Positions 44,110 to 52,170 of a stretch of 64,000 nucleotides of DNA are shown here, in pieces. The position numbers were made by a program, and so were the translations under genes. Below the pieces are notes generated by a model, which worked only from the letters and a program-made list of their open reading frames with translations, searched no databases and was not told the DNA's origin. Source of the DNA: Phycisphaeraceae bacterium (GTDB taxonomy: Bacteria; Planctomycetota; Phycisphaerae; Phycisphaerales; Phycisphaeraceae). Location of the stretch: NCBI GenBank assembly GCA_040222855.1, contig JAVKCD010000019.1, positions 356,912 through 420,911 of the forward strand, read 5' to 3'. Position 1 is the stretch's first letter, and each line of letters starts with the position of its first letter.

Positions 44110-44118
44110 TTATCCACC
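44110..44118 (+). promoter_or_regulatory. DnaA-box-like 9-mer
   Basis: TTATCCACC differs from the consensus TTATCCACA only at the last base and stands at the end of the AT-rich stretch upstream of dnaA. Confidence 0.4.
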
Positions 44119-44223
44119 AACTCTTCGCACACACTCGCCGTACTCGTGGAAAAACCTGAAAAAACACGGTTCTTTACGACCCGATCACCCACGACAAGGC
44201 GCAGCTCTTCATCCAGGCAATGT

Positions 44224-45171
44224 TTATGTCGTGCGCAGAAACACGGCGCGCTCCGCCGTCTGTCGAAAACCCGACCGCCGGTACAAACGCAGCGCTGGGG
44301 TGTTGCGCAAGTCCACCGCGAGATACATCGTGCCGTGGGGTGATCGCTCAGCAACCCTGCTCATACCCAGCCGCAACAGACGCATCGCCAATCCCTGACC
44401 CCGCGCCGGCACCGAGACCCCGAGGTACACCAACTCGTAGCCCCCGGGCTGCATCAACGGGTTGATCAGCGACACCGCGACCGGCTCATCCGAACCCTCT
44501 GGGGCCACTAGAAACCAGAGTGTGGGGTCGTAGACGCCCGTCGCCCGATGACCGGCGACGATGTCCTCGACGTTCCGCCTCCCCACCAGCGACGGGCAAT
44601 CGAGGGTCTGCTCGTAACTGTCGAGAATAGCCCGCTCGAGCCAACCCTCCGGAGCCTGATCGGCACGGAGCACGCGGAAACCGGGCATATCCGTGGGCAG
44701 GGGCTCTTCGGGGCCCTTCAAGCCCCGCTGGAGATACGCCAGGTCCGCCAGATGCTCGAAACCGCCTTGATCCACCGCAGCACGCTCCAGCCGCTGAGAC
44801 GGCTCCAGCAGCACCTGAACCAGATGACCGGGCAGGTCCCCAAGGTTCGCGAAGACGTGACGAATCAGGCTGCCCAGGGCGTCAATCTGACCCCGCGAAC
44901 GGGTGGGCGAGAGAAACAGCATCGCCGAACGCCCGGGGTTCGGCACCACCAGGCCCGCCACGCGCGGCGTCTCGCCCTCCCAGGCGACCCAGAGCCGGTG
45001 AATCGATAAGCCCTGCTGCTGGATGTACGCCCGGAAGCCATCCACCGCCGTGCCAGGCTCGCCCCACTGCCCGGTCAGGAGCAGACTCAGGGCCCGCGCC
45101 CGCTGCCCCTCAGGCACCATCTCGAACCGATAAGCCGGTCCAGCGGAAGGTGTTGTGGGGTCCTGGGTCAT
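44224..45171 (-). CDS. Tandem GNAT-domain N-acetyltransferase
   Basis: A 315-residue protein of two GNAT halves. The C-terminal half (about 165-310) carries the acetyl-CoA-binding motif A in YLGVSVPARGQGLAMRLLRLG (Q/R-x-x-G-x-A type) and the closing DLRNTPALRLYRRSGF strand-helix. The N-terminal half (about 15-155) has the fold pattern without a clear CoA loop. This arrangement is found in mycothiol synthase-like and other bipartite acetyltransferases. The substrate is unknown. It lies divergent from a secreted protein gene across a short promoter region with two palindromes. Confidence 0.78.
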   Translation of the reverse strand: MTQDPTTPSAGPAYRFEMVPEGQRARALSLLLTGQWGEPGTAVDGFRAYIQQQGLSIHRLWVAWEGETPRVAGLVVPNPGRSAMLFLSPTRSRGQIDALGSLIRHVFANLGDLPGHLVQVLLEPSQRLERAAVDQGGFEHLADLAYLQRGLKGPEEPLPTDMPGFRVLRADQAPEGWLERAILDSYEQTLDCPSLVGRRNVEDIVAGHRATGVYDPTLWFLVAPEGSDEPVAVSLINPLMQPGGYELVYLGVSVPARGQGLAMRLLRLGMSRVAERSPHGTMYLAVDLRNTPALRLYRRSGFRQTAERAVFLRTT

Positions 45172-45223
45172 CGGTTCCTCGGCATCGGGTTGTCAGCAGT
45201 CTACCGGCCCGCCCTTCACGCCG

Positions 45224-45255
45224 ACCGGTTAAACCGGTACCCTAACGGGCCCGTT
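45224..45255. promoter_or_regulatory. Two adjacent palindromes in a divergent promoter region
   Basis: ACCGGTT-A-AACCGGT (45224-45238, perfect 7-bp arms) and AACGGGCCCGTT (45244-45255, perfect 12-mer) stand five bases apart between the divergent GNAT and secreted-protein genes, 31 bp before the latter's ATG. This looks like an operator, for an unidentified regulator. Confidence 0.4.
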
Positions 45256-45286
45256 GGAGACCGTGCACCCCGGAAGGAAGCCCCCC

Positions 45287-45922
45287 ATGCGTGCAGCCCG
45301 AACCGCCATGCTCGCCCTCTCCCTGACCCTCGCCGGAGCGGCCATCGCTCAGGACGCCGAGCCGGTCAGCGGGCACCCTCAGCCCCAGATCATCAGCACG
45401 TCCTGGAACCTCGACTTCTCCTTCGACACGCCCAAGGCCATTGCCGTGACCGACCCCGCCGGCGTGACCCGCTGGTACTGGTTTATGACCTACAAAGTCG
45501 CCAACAACACCGGTCAGGAACGCCTGTTCGTGCCAGAGGTCGATATCGCCGACGACAACGGTCGGATCGTGGCCGCGAACCGGAGCATCCCCCCCGCCGT
45601 CTACGCCGAAGTCGAGCGCGTGATCAACAACCAGCTCCTGCAGAGCCCAACCGAGTCGGTGGGCCGGCTGCTCCAGGGTGATGACTTCGCTCGCGAGACC
45701 TACGCCGTCTGGGAAGCCTCGTTCGAGGACGCCGACCTGCTGACCGTGTTCATTGGCGGGCTGTCCGGCGAAACCGCCTCCATCGCCCACCCCGACCCCG
45801 AGATCGATGAACGCATCCAGCTCCGCAGGACCCGGATGCTACGCTTCTCCCTGCCAGGCTACTTCGAGAACCCGCAGTATCAGCCCGTCGAACTCATCGA
45901 CGAGCGCGACGTGATGCGCTGA
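45287..45922 (+). CDS. Secreted protein of unknown function
   Basis: A 211-residue exported protein: a signal peptide (about 1-21, ending AAIAQ) is followed by an Ig-like or beta-rich domain (NLDFSFDTPKAIAVTDPAGV, WYWFMTYKVANNTGQERLFVPEVDIADDNG) and a charged tail. The pattern of Y-x-V-x-N-N-T plus acidic loops resembles small planctomycete envelope proteins, but I cannot name a family. The start at 45287 has GGAAGGAAG six bases upstream, better than the ORF's first codon. Confidence 0.72.
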   Translation: MRAARTAMLALSLTLAGAAIAQDAEPVSGHPQPQIISTSWNLDFSFDTPKAIAVTDPAGVTRWYWFMTYKVANNTGQERLFVPEVDIADDNGRIVAANRSIPPAVYAEVERVINNQLLQSPTESVGRLLQGDDFARETYAVWEASFEDADLLTVFIGGLSGETASIAHPDPEIDERIQLRRTRMLRFSLPGYFENPQYQPVELIDERDVMR

Positions 45923-45935
45923 TCCCCCGCAGGTT

Positions 45936-46817
45936 TTACTCGGACAACACGCACCGGATGACGCGATCCAGACCCTCGTGGTCCTTGAGGACGCTCATGT
46001 CTGACCAGCATCCTGCTTGCTGCACCAGGCTTCTGAGCACCTCGGTCTGGGGTCCGCCGTTGTATTCCATAAGCAGCAACCCGCTGGACGCAAGGTGGCC
46101 CGGTGCCCCGCTTAAGAGCCTTCGGATCAGGTCGAGCCCGTCTTCGCCGCCATCGAGCGCCGCGTGAGGCTCGTGATCGCGCACGTTGGCATCAAGCCCC
46201 GGCAGATCGCCCGCAGGGATATAAGGCGGGTTCGACATCAACACATCGAACCGCTCGCCTTGTGGCGGATCGAGTAGATCACCCTGCTTAAAAGTGATGC
46301 GCTCAGTCAGCCCGAGACGCGCCGCGTTCGCTCGGGCGACCTCCAGCGGGCCCTCGTGGAGATCGGTCGCGGTGATCTTGGCCTCCGGAAGCGCCTTGGC
46401 GATGGCCAGCGCGATGGCGCCGGTGCCGGTGCCGATGTCGGCCATCGAGAGACTGCCCCCGCGCTCGCGTGCGAAGGCGACCGCCTCATCCACCAGCGTC
46501 TCGGTCGATGGCCTGGGGATCAGCACACGCGCATCGACGGATAGGCTCATGCCATAGAACGGGGCTTGGCCGACCAGGTAATCGACGGGTTCGTGTTGGG
46601 TGGCACGCTCGACCAGCTCGCGGAAGCGGGCCCGCTCATCGTGGCTCGCGGGGCGCTCGGGGTCGGTGTAGAGCCGGAGCCGCTCGACGCCAAGCACATG
46701 CGACAGCAGCATCTCCGCCGCCAGCCGAGGGCTGTCGATCGCGTCGCGCTCGAACCGTTGCGTGGTCCAGGCCAGCAGCTTGCGGGTCGTCCAGATCTCT
46801 GCGGGTGCCTCGGGCAT
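45936..46817 (-). CDS. prmC: Peptide chain release factor N5-glutamine methyltransferase
   Basis: Methylates the GGQ glutamine of release factors. The 293 residues comprise an N-terminal helical domain (about 1-75) and a SAM-dependent methyltransferase with motif I MADIGTGTGAIALAIA and the catalytic NPPY of the glutamine methylases, in FDVLMSNPPYIPAGDLPGL, near residue 195. The start at 46817 is used since the longer frame overlaps the opposite gene at 46862. GGGG lies a few bases upstream. prfA is not adjacent. Confidence 0.93.
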   Translation of the reverse strand: MPEAPAEIWTTRKLLAWTTQRFERDAIDSPRLAAEMLLSHVLGVERLRLYTDPERPASHDERARFRELVERATQHEPVDYLVGQAPFYGMSLSVDARVLIPRPSTETLVDEAVAFARERGGSLSMADIGTGTGAIALAIAKALPEAKITATDLHEGPLEVARANAARLGLTERITFKQGDLLDPPQGERFDVLMSNPPYIPAGDLPGLDANVRDHEPHAALDGGEDGLDLIRRLLSGAPGHLASSGLLLMEYNGGPQTEVLRSLVQQAGCWSDMSVLKDHEGLDRVIRCVLSE

Positions 46818-46861
46818 AGCCCCAGAGTCTAGCCGCTGGGTGGGCGTGCTAGGATGATGGC

Positions 46862-47950
46862 GTGCAAGTCGCCCTTCTCGCCAACACCGCATGGCTCGAT
46901 GAAGAGCTGCCGATGTTCCAGCACCTGATCGTCGGGCTCATCGACGAGCAGGTGCGTGTGGTACAGGTGGTGCCATCGTCGCTGGCGGTCTCGGAGTGCA
47001 GCGTCTTCGGCGAGAGGCTGCCTTGGAACGAAACCACCTGGCACTGGATCAACCAGCGTCGATTGCGACAGCTCATGGACCCGCTGATGGATCTGCAGGT
47101 CAACGCGCTGCACGCGCTCGATGGGCGGATGTGGCGCGCGGCGGGGTATCTCTCGCGGGAACTGGGGGTCCCAGCCATCCTGACTGCGAACTCTCACTTC
47201 GATATCCCCCTGGCCCGACAACTCGCGCCACGGCTCGACCCCGCCCGAACGATCCTGTTGCCAACGACCGATCCCATCGCCGAGGGGCTCCGCGAGGCGG
47301 TTGGCGATCGAATCGAGGTCCAGAAGATCGCGTTGGGTGTCTACTCCCCGAAGAATGAGAAGGCTTGCAACATCAGTGAGGCGCGCGCGGTGGTCATCTC
47401 CGGCAATGGCCTGATGGACCGCTACTACGATGCGCTGCTCAACGCCATCAAGCGGGTGCAGCATCACCACCCGCAGGTTCAGTTTTTCTTCGATGGTCAG
47501 GGGGCCGATCAGTCGCTGATCTGGCGTGAGGCCAAGCGTCTGGGGCTCTCGGCGAACACGTCGCTGGTGCCCAGGCGGCTGGGGCATCGTGAGATGCTGC
47601 TGCGGACCGATGTGTTGATCCACCCTCAGCCGCAGGGCCGGGCGCGGGGGATCACGCTCCAGGCGATGGCCAAGGGGCTGCCGATGATCGCGATGGCCGA
47701 TCCGTGGCTCGACCACCTGATCGATGACCAGACCGCGTGGGTGGTTACCAACCCAACCGCGGAAGGTTTTTTCGACCCGCTGCAGCGGTGCCTGAGTGAC
47801 CCGTCGAGCGCGAGGGGCCTGGGTGAACGTGCTCAGGCGTGGGTGCATAAAAACCGGTTGGCGTCGGCGTACATCCGGAGGACGCTGAGGGCGTATCGGT
47901 CGTTGACGGGTGAAGGAATCCCGATCGCGGCGGGAGCTGCGGCGTCATGA
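46862..47950 (+). CDS. Glycosyltransferase (GT-B fold, GT4-like)
   Basis: A 362-residue predicted glycosyltransferase. The N-terminal half shows QVALLANTAWLDEELPMFQHLIVGLIDE, a typical Rossmann opening; the C-terminal half has LVPRRLGHREMLLRTDVLIHPQPQGRARGITLQAMAKGLPMIA, equivalent to the nucleotide-sugar-binding E-x-x-x-x-x-x-A-M-A-x-G-x-P motif, but the initial Glu is replaced. The GTG start has AGGA seven bases upstream. It overlaps panC by 4 bp. Donor and acceptor are unknown. Confidence 0.72.
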   Translation: MQVALLANTAWLDEELPMFQHLIVGLIDEQVRVVQVVPSSLAVSECSVFGERLPWNETTWHWINQRRLRQLMDPLMDLQVNALHALDGRMWRAAGYLSRELGVPAILTANSHFDIPLARQLAPRLDPARTILLPTTDPIAEGLREAVGDRIEVQKIALGVYSPKNEKACNISEARAVVISGNGLMDRYYDALLNAIKRVQHHHPQVQFFFDGQGADQSLIWREAKRLGLSANTSLVPRRLGHREMLLRTDVLIHPQPQGRARGITLQAMAKGLPMIAMADPWLDHLIDDQTAWVVTNPTAEGFFDPLQRCLSDPSSARGLGERAQAWVHKNRLASAYIRRTLRAYRSLTGEGIPIAAGAAAS

Positions 47951-48804
47951 CCGCGATGCGCGTGGTTGAGACCGTGAGTGAGCTGAGAGAGGTGCGGAGC
48001 ACGCTGAGTGGGCGGCTGGCGGTGGTTCCCACGATGGGGGCGCTTCATGATGGGCACATGCGGCTGGTGGAGCGGGCGCACGAGCTGGCGGAGCATGTGT
48101 GGGTGACGATCTTCGTGAACCCGACGCAGTTTGGTCCGAACGAGGACCTGTCGCGGTATCCGCGGGACCTTGAGGGCGATCTGGCGCGGTGCGAGAGGGC
48201 GGGGGTGGAGCTGGTGTTCGTGCCTGCGGTGGAGGAGGTGTACCCGCCTGGGCTGCCTGAGGTGCTGGTGACGGTGCCGGCGTTGGCCGGGGAACTGGAG
48301 GGGGCGGCGCGGCCGACGCATTTTGCGGGGGTGTGCCGGGTGGTGGCGAAGCTGCTGAACATGACGCGGCCGGACGTGGCGTGCTTCGGGCGGAAGGATT
48401 ATCAGCAACTGGCGGTTGTGCGCGCGTTGGTGGGGGACCTTGCGATGGGGGTGGAGGTGGCTGCGGTGGCGACGGTGCGGGAGGGGGATGGGTTGGCTAT
48501 GTCGAGTCGCAATCGGTACTTAGGTGAGTTGGAGAGGCCGAAAGCGAGGGCGATTTATTGTGCGCTCACGGGTGCGGTGGAGGGGGTGGGTCGGGGGGAG
48601 CGGGAGGTGGGGCGGCTGGAGTCGGGGATGCGGCAAGTGCTTATTGAACAAGGATTTGAGGTGGATTATGCGGTGGTGCGAGATGGGGTGACGCTGGGGC
48701 GATTGGAGCGGGTTGAGGGTGATGGCGGGGGTGCGGTGGCGCTGATCGCGGCCCGTCTGGGCGGGGTGCGGCTGATCGACAACATGATGCTGGATGGGGG
48801 TTAG
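47947..48804 (+). CDS. panC: Pantothenate synthetase (EC 6.3.2.1)
   Basis: Joins pantoate and beta-alanine at the expense of ATP in coenzyme A synthesis. The 285 residues show the ATP-binding PTMGALHDGHMRL, FGRKDYQQL and the KMSKS-like GLAMSSRNRYL signature (preceded by REGDG). It overlaps the glycosyltransferase gene by 4 bp. A stand-alone coaB, a later step of the same pathway, is 9.5 kb downstream. From here on the + strand is strongly G-rich. Confidence 0.96.
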   Translation: MTAMRVVETVSELREVRSTLSGRLAVVPTMGALHDGHMRLVERAHELAEHVWVTIFVNPTQFGPNEDLSRYPRDLEGDLARCERAGVELVFVPAVEEVYPPGLPEVLVTVPALAGELEGAARPTHFAGVCRVVAKLLNMTRPDVACFGRKDYQQLAVVRALVGDLAMGVEVAAVATVREGDGLAMSSRNRYLGELERPKARAIYCALTGAVEGVGRGEREVGRLESGMRQVLIEQGFEVDYAVVRDGVTLGRLERVEGDGGGAVALIAARLGGVRLIDNMMLDGG

Positions 48805-49401
48805 CTACCAGCCGCCCGGTGGGGTTTCGTCGGCTTCGAAGGGTCGGAAAGCCTCTTGAAACAAAGGGGTTGCGGAGATCGGGGTGATGCCGGACTCGCT
48901 GCGGTCGAGGGCGACGGGTGCGACGGCTGGGGCGAGGTTGTAGGAGGCGTCGAGACGGAGGTCGAGCTGTCCGGGGCGGAAGGGGTCGTTGCGGATGGGC
49001 TCGGAGGTGTCGGGAATGAGCGAGAAGTAGCTGTTGGGTGCGATCAAACTGACTCTTTCGACCCCATCAACGCCCGCCACGTTGTGTGTAAAGCCGTCTC
49101 TTGTGCGCACGAGGTAGTCCATCTGGCCGAGGACAGCGGTGAAGCCGGCGGCTTCCATGACGTACCCGCCCTGGGGTTGAACGGGCAGGCGCTGGTCATC
49201 GCGGTGGTCATCGGTGAGGTCGAAGAGTCGGGCGCGGTTGGTGATGGCATCGATGCCCATGTCGATGCGTCGGAGGCTGGCGGCGTTGGGGTCGAGGTCC
49301 TCGACGCCACGGTCGATCATCCTCGGCTCCTGGGTCTGACCCTGGGCCAAGGGGGCCATGGTCATGAGCAGGGCGAGGATGGCGGCGATTTGGAACTTCA
49401 T
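48805..49401 (-). CDS. Secreted protein of unknown function
   Basis: A 198-residue exported protein with a signal peptide (about 1-22, ending AQGQT) and no recognisable family. The mature part is acidic and Asp/Pro/Arg-rich, with repeated short loops such as NDPFRPGQLDLRLDASYNL. Its stop abuts the panC stop (convergent). It lies beside another envelope protein gene in the same direction with a 29-bp gap, so the pair may be co-transcribed. Confidence 0.6.
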   Translation of the reverse strand: MKFQIAAILALLMTMAPLAQGQTQEPRMIDRGVEDLDPNAASLRRIDMGIDAITNRARLFDLTDDHRDDQRLPVQPQGGYVMEAAGFTAVLGQMDYLVRTRDGFTHNVAGVDGVERVSLIAPNSYFSLIPDTSEPIRNDPFRPGQLDLRLDASYNLAPAVAPVALDRSESGITPISATPLFQEAFRPFEADETPPGGW

Positions 49402-49430
49402 GTGAGGATCACCTGAGAGGGTGAGCCGGG

Positions 49431-50117
49431 TCAGCGGCGACGGCTGCGGGGCGGGGCTCCGCCTTCGAGCAATGGCACGGGGTCGGCTTCTTCTTCGACG
49501 ACTGGTGCCGGGGGCGGGGGTGGTGGCGTGGGTTCTTCATCAAGCGCCTGGTCGAGCGTCTGAGGCTCGGGCTCAGGCTCGGGCATAACCTGAGGGGCGG
49601 GTGAAGGTGCCGGAGCGGGGTCGGCGGGGACGATGACGGGCGCGGCGGCAGGAGCCGCAGCGGGCATGGGGGCGGGGGTCTGCTCGAAGAGTTCGGGCAT
49701 GGGTTCGTCGAAGGCGGCGTCGAGGGGGCGGATGGTCATGCGGGCGACGACGGGGCGGCCGGGGAGTTCGACCTTGCCTTTATCGAGGGCGCCGTAGACG
49801 TAGTACTGGCCGAAGATGGTTTTCCGACCGGCGTTGTGGAGTTCCCAGGTCATGACGACCGGGGGTGCCGGGTCGAAGACGAAGATGGAGTCTTCGTTGG
49901 GTGAGTCGAAGTCGAGGACGAGTTTCTGGCCGACGGGGACGTCCATGGTCCAGAGTGTTTCATCGTTGATGGCGTCGATGACCTCAACGGATTTCGGGCT
50001 GAAGGTGGTGCTGAGGTAGGTGGTGCGGTTGGCGGTGCAGCCGAGGGGCAGGGCTGCGGCTGCCGCGGCGAGCGTCATCATCGCGATCCGGTTCGTCGGG
50101 CGGTCGATCCGTGCCAT
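49431..50117 (-). CDS. Predicted lipoprotein with proline/alanine-rich tail
   Basis: A 228-residue exported lipoprotein: a signal peptide with the lipobox PLGC (Cys about residue 27) and a beta-rich domain (about 30-150; WTMDVPVGQKLVLDFDS, VMTWELHNAG), then a Pro/Ala/Glu-rich tail of about 85 residues (PAPMPAAAPAAAP, EPEPEP, PPPPPPA). The tail could span periplasm or peptidoglycan. No family recognised. The start at 50117 places the lipobox correctly; the ORF opens 22 codons earlier. Confidence 0.68.
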   Translation of the reverse strand: MARIDRPTNRIAMMTLAAAAAALPLGCTANRTTYLSTTFSPKSVEVIDAINDETLWTMDVPVGQKLVLDFDSPNEDSIFVFDPAPPVVMTWELHNAGRKTIFGQYYVYGALDKGKVELPGRPVVARMTIRPLDAAFDEPMPELFEQTPAPMPAAAPAAAPVIVPADPAPAPSPAPQVMPEPEPEPQTLDQALDEEPTPPPPPPAPVVEEEADPVPLLEGGAPPRSRRR

Positions 50118-50274
50118 GTACCAAAGTCCTTTCGGGGTGACTGAGCGAGCCCACAGGATAGACGGTTGGGCGCTTGGGGCCAAGCGGTTCCGGGGGCTGA
50201 TCTACCATCGGCCACGCCGGGGGGCGAGGCTAAGGATCGGGGGCGTGGGTTACCGGACGGCCGGGCGGGTGGGG

Positions 50275-51372
50275 TTAGTTGGTTTCGCGGTATTGGGTGG
50301 GGCTGACGCCGACGATGCGGTGGAAGGTGGCGGTGAAGTGTCCATGGCTGGAGAAGCCGGTTTCGGTGGCGATGACGCCGATGGGCTTTCGGCTGGCCCG
50401 GAGCAGCCACTTGGCGACCTGCATCTGGAGGCGGAGCTGGAAGTGCTTGGGGCTGATGTTCATCTGTTTGGAGAACAGCCGGTGGAAGTGGAAGGGGCTG
50501 GTTTCGACCGAGGCGGCGATTTCGGTGAGGTTGGGCGACTCGGCGAAGTGGTCGGAGATGTAGGCGGCGGCCTGTGCGATGCGGTCGTCGGGGACGAGGC
50601 CGGAGGGGGGGACATCATCTTCGGAGAGGGGTCGGACCTCGACGTAGAGGTGTTCGCCCTCGGAGTCGCCTGGGGCGTGTCCGAAGTGGAATCGGACCCA
50701 GGTGGGGTCGCCAGCGAGTTCGATGGAGAGATCGTGTCGTTGGAAGTATTCGGTTTCGGGCCATCGTTGCTCGATGATGGGCCGGAGGTTTTCGGAGAGT
50801 TCGGCGAGGAGTTCGGGCCGGGTGATGGCGCGGGCACGGAGGGTGGGGTCGGCGTGGATGAGGCGGTCATCTCCGCCTAGGACCACGCGGGCCATACCGG
50901 GTTCGGGGACGTAGTCGAAGGCGGTGCGGATGGCGCGGAGGGCGAGGGCCCAGGCGTTGGCTTCGTCTTCGGAGAAGGCGGCGTCTCGGCCAGCGGCGAG
51001 GACCCAGTGGGCTTTGGAGCCGGGGGCGACGGGCTCGGCGGCCATGACGATGTTCTTGCCGGGGACGGGCGGCGAGGGTCGTGTCTTGAGGGCTTTGCCG
51101 GTGCTCAGGCCTTTTTTGATGGCCTCCTGGTAGGTCTCATCATTGCCGAAGCCCGAGGAGCACCATTTATCGACGGCGTCGCCTTTGATCCCCGCGCCGG
51201 CGACGAAGCCATCGCTTTGGGGCTTGTTGGGTTCGAGGATGGCGAGGACAAAGCCGTCGACTTTGACCTGCTTGCTGAGGAGTTTGTGGAGGTGCTCGGA
51301 ACCGTGGTCCCAGGGAGCGAAAGAGGCGGTATCGGGTGCGATGTCACGAGTCTTAGCCAAGAGGGGGTCCAT
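50275..51372 (-). CDS. AraC-family transcriptional regulator
   Basis: A 365-residue regulator. The C-terminal AraC domain (about 265-365) holds two helix-turn-helix units: IAASVETSPFHFHRLFSKQMNISP and GVIATETGFSSHGHFTATFHRIVGVSPTQYR, the latter ending like the family consensus F-x-R-x-x-G-x-S-P-x-x-Y-R. The N-terminal 200 residues look like a GAF-type sensor (AILEPNKPQSDGFVAG, KNIVMAAEPV), not the usual cupin. No obvious target operon; the nearest genes are a lipoprotein (downstream) and a Nudix gene (upstream). Confidence 0.87.
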   Translation of the reverse strand: MDPLLAKTRDIAPDTASFAPWDHGSEHLHKLLSKQVKVDGFVLAILEPNKPQSDGFVAGAGIKGDAVDKWCSSGFGNDETYQEAIKKGLSTGKALKTRPSPPVPGKNIVMAAEPVAPGSKAHWVLAAGRDAAFSEDEANAWALALRAIRTAFDYVPEPGMARVVLGGDDRLIHADPTLRARAITRPELLAELSENLRPIIEQRWPETEYFQRHDLSIELAGDPTWVRFHFGHAPGDSEGEHLYVEVRPLSEDDVPPSGLVPDDRIAQAAAYISDHFAESPNLTEIAASVETSPFHFHRLFSKQMNISPKHFQLRLQMQVAKWLLRASRKPIGVIATETGFSSHGHFTATFHRIVGVSPTQYRETN

Positions 51373-51588
51373 TCACGGAGGGTGCGGGTATCCAGAGACA
51401 CTAGGCAATAAGCAATAAAAAAGGGTAAGGCGGTGTTGAGGTCGAGCGTTCTCAGCCAACAAGCTGAGTGCTTTCCTCTCGAGTCCCCGCCCCAGAAAAT
51501 ACCGCCGGGCTGCTGTTGTAGCGGAAAACTACTTGTGTGAGCAAGTCGGCTACTTAGTTTATCAGCAAGATTTCAAGATAGGGGATTT
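51373..51588. other. AT-richer gap between Nudix and AraC genes
   Basis: 216 bp without a gene and visibly richer in A/T than its surroundings. It includes a 6-bp stem CTCAGC/GCTGAG (51451-51468) and an ACTTG/CAAGT hairpin near 51528-51543 that on the minus strand precedes a short T-run. These may terminate the Nudix transcript; the promoter of the AraC gene should also be here. Nothing more is seen. Confidence 0.4.
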
Positions 51589-52095
51589 TCAGTGGCGGAC
51601 GGAACGATCGACGGACCAGGTCATGGGGTTGGTGGTGCAGTCGATGTGCACGGCGAAGAACCCGCCACGGTGTTCCCAGAAGAGTGGCCAGATGACCTGT
51701 CGGTCGGTGTCGGGCATGGGGAGACGGCTGATGTCGCTGGGGTTGACCCATTCGAGACGGCCTTCATCGTGCTGGTCTTCGGTGACGTTTTGTGGGGTGT
51801 GGACTTCGTAGAGGAACATGAGCCAGTGGGCTTCGCCGCGGTAGGCGGTTTCGGAGACGATGCCGGTGAGCCGGATGGCATCGTGTTCGAGGTGGAGTCC
51901 GGTTTCCTCACGGATTTCTCGGAGGGCGCATTGTTCGGGGCTCTCGCCTGAGACGGTGTCGAGTTTGCCGCCTACGGGTGAGTAGAGGTCGCGGTTGGGC
52001 TCTTTGCGTCGGTGCAGGAGGAGGACTCGGCCCTGCTGGTCGAAGATGTAGCAGAGGGTGGCGATCTTGTAATCGATGCCGATGGGTGGGGTCAT
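51589..52095 (-). CDS. Nudix hydrolase (MutT-like)
   Basis: A 168-residue Nudix enzyme. The box reads GGKLDTVSGES...ALREIREETGL; it contains two extra residues between the first Gly and the first Glu compared with the standard G-x5-E spacing. The N-terminus KIATLCYIFDQQGRVLLLHR and the strand YSPVGGK match MutT-like proteins that clean oxidised or damaged nucleotides. Substrate unknown. The gene is in a minus-strand run with two uncharacterised genes upstream. Confidence 0.82.
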   Translation of the reverse strand: MTPPIGIDYKIATLCYIFDQQGRVLLLHRRKEPNRDLYSPVGGKLDTVSGESPEQCALREIREETGLHLEHDAIRLTGIVSETAYRGEAHWLMFLYEVHTPQNVTEDQHDEGRLEWVNPSDISRLPMPDTDRQVIWPLFWEHRGGFFAVHIDCTTNPMTWSVDRSVRH

Positions 52096-52170
52096 GCGTC
52101 GGCCTCTCGTGAGGGCGGACGATACCCGATGGTCGAGGGCGTGATGGGATGTGTTGAATCGACGGGGTTG

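Larger units (their letters stand above)
43759..44223. other. Gene-free region upstream of dnaA, candidate replication origin
   Basis: No believable gene in 465 bp. Most is GC-rich, but 44089-44116 is markedly AT-rich with a T-rich run, unusual for this window. It contains an 8-bp dyad (GCCTTGAT, TC, ATCAAGGC; 44072-44089) and a near-consensus DnaA box at 44110-44118. A DnaA-box-like element adjoining an AT-rich stretch next to dnaA, plus the + strand changing from C-rich to G-rich within the next few kb, are the reasons for the origin proposal. Only one good box is seen, so certainty is limited. Confidence 0.42.

Noticed and set aside
44022-44354. A 110-residue minus-strand frame overlapping the end of the GNAT gene
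   Set aside because: Cys/Arg-rich with no motif or RBS, and it crosses the AT-rich candidate origin element.
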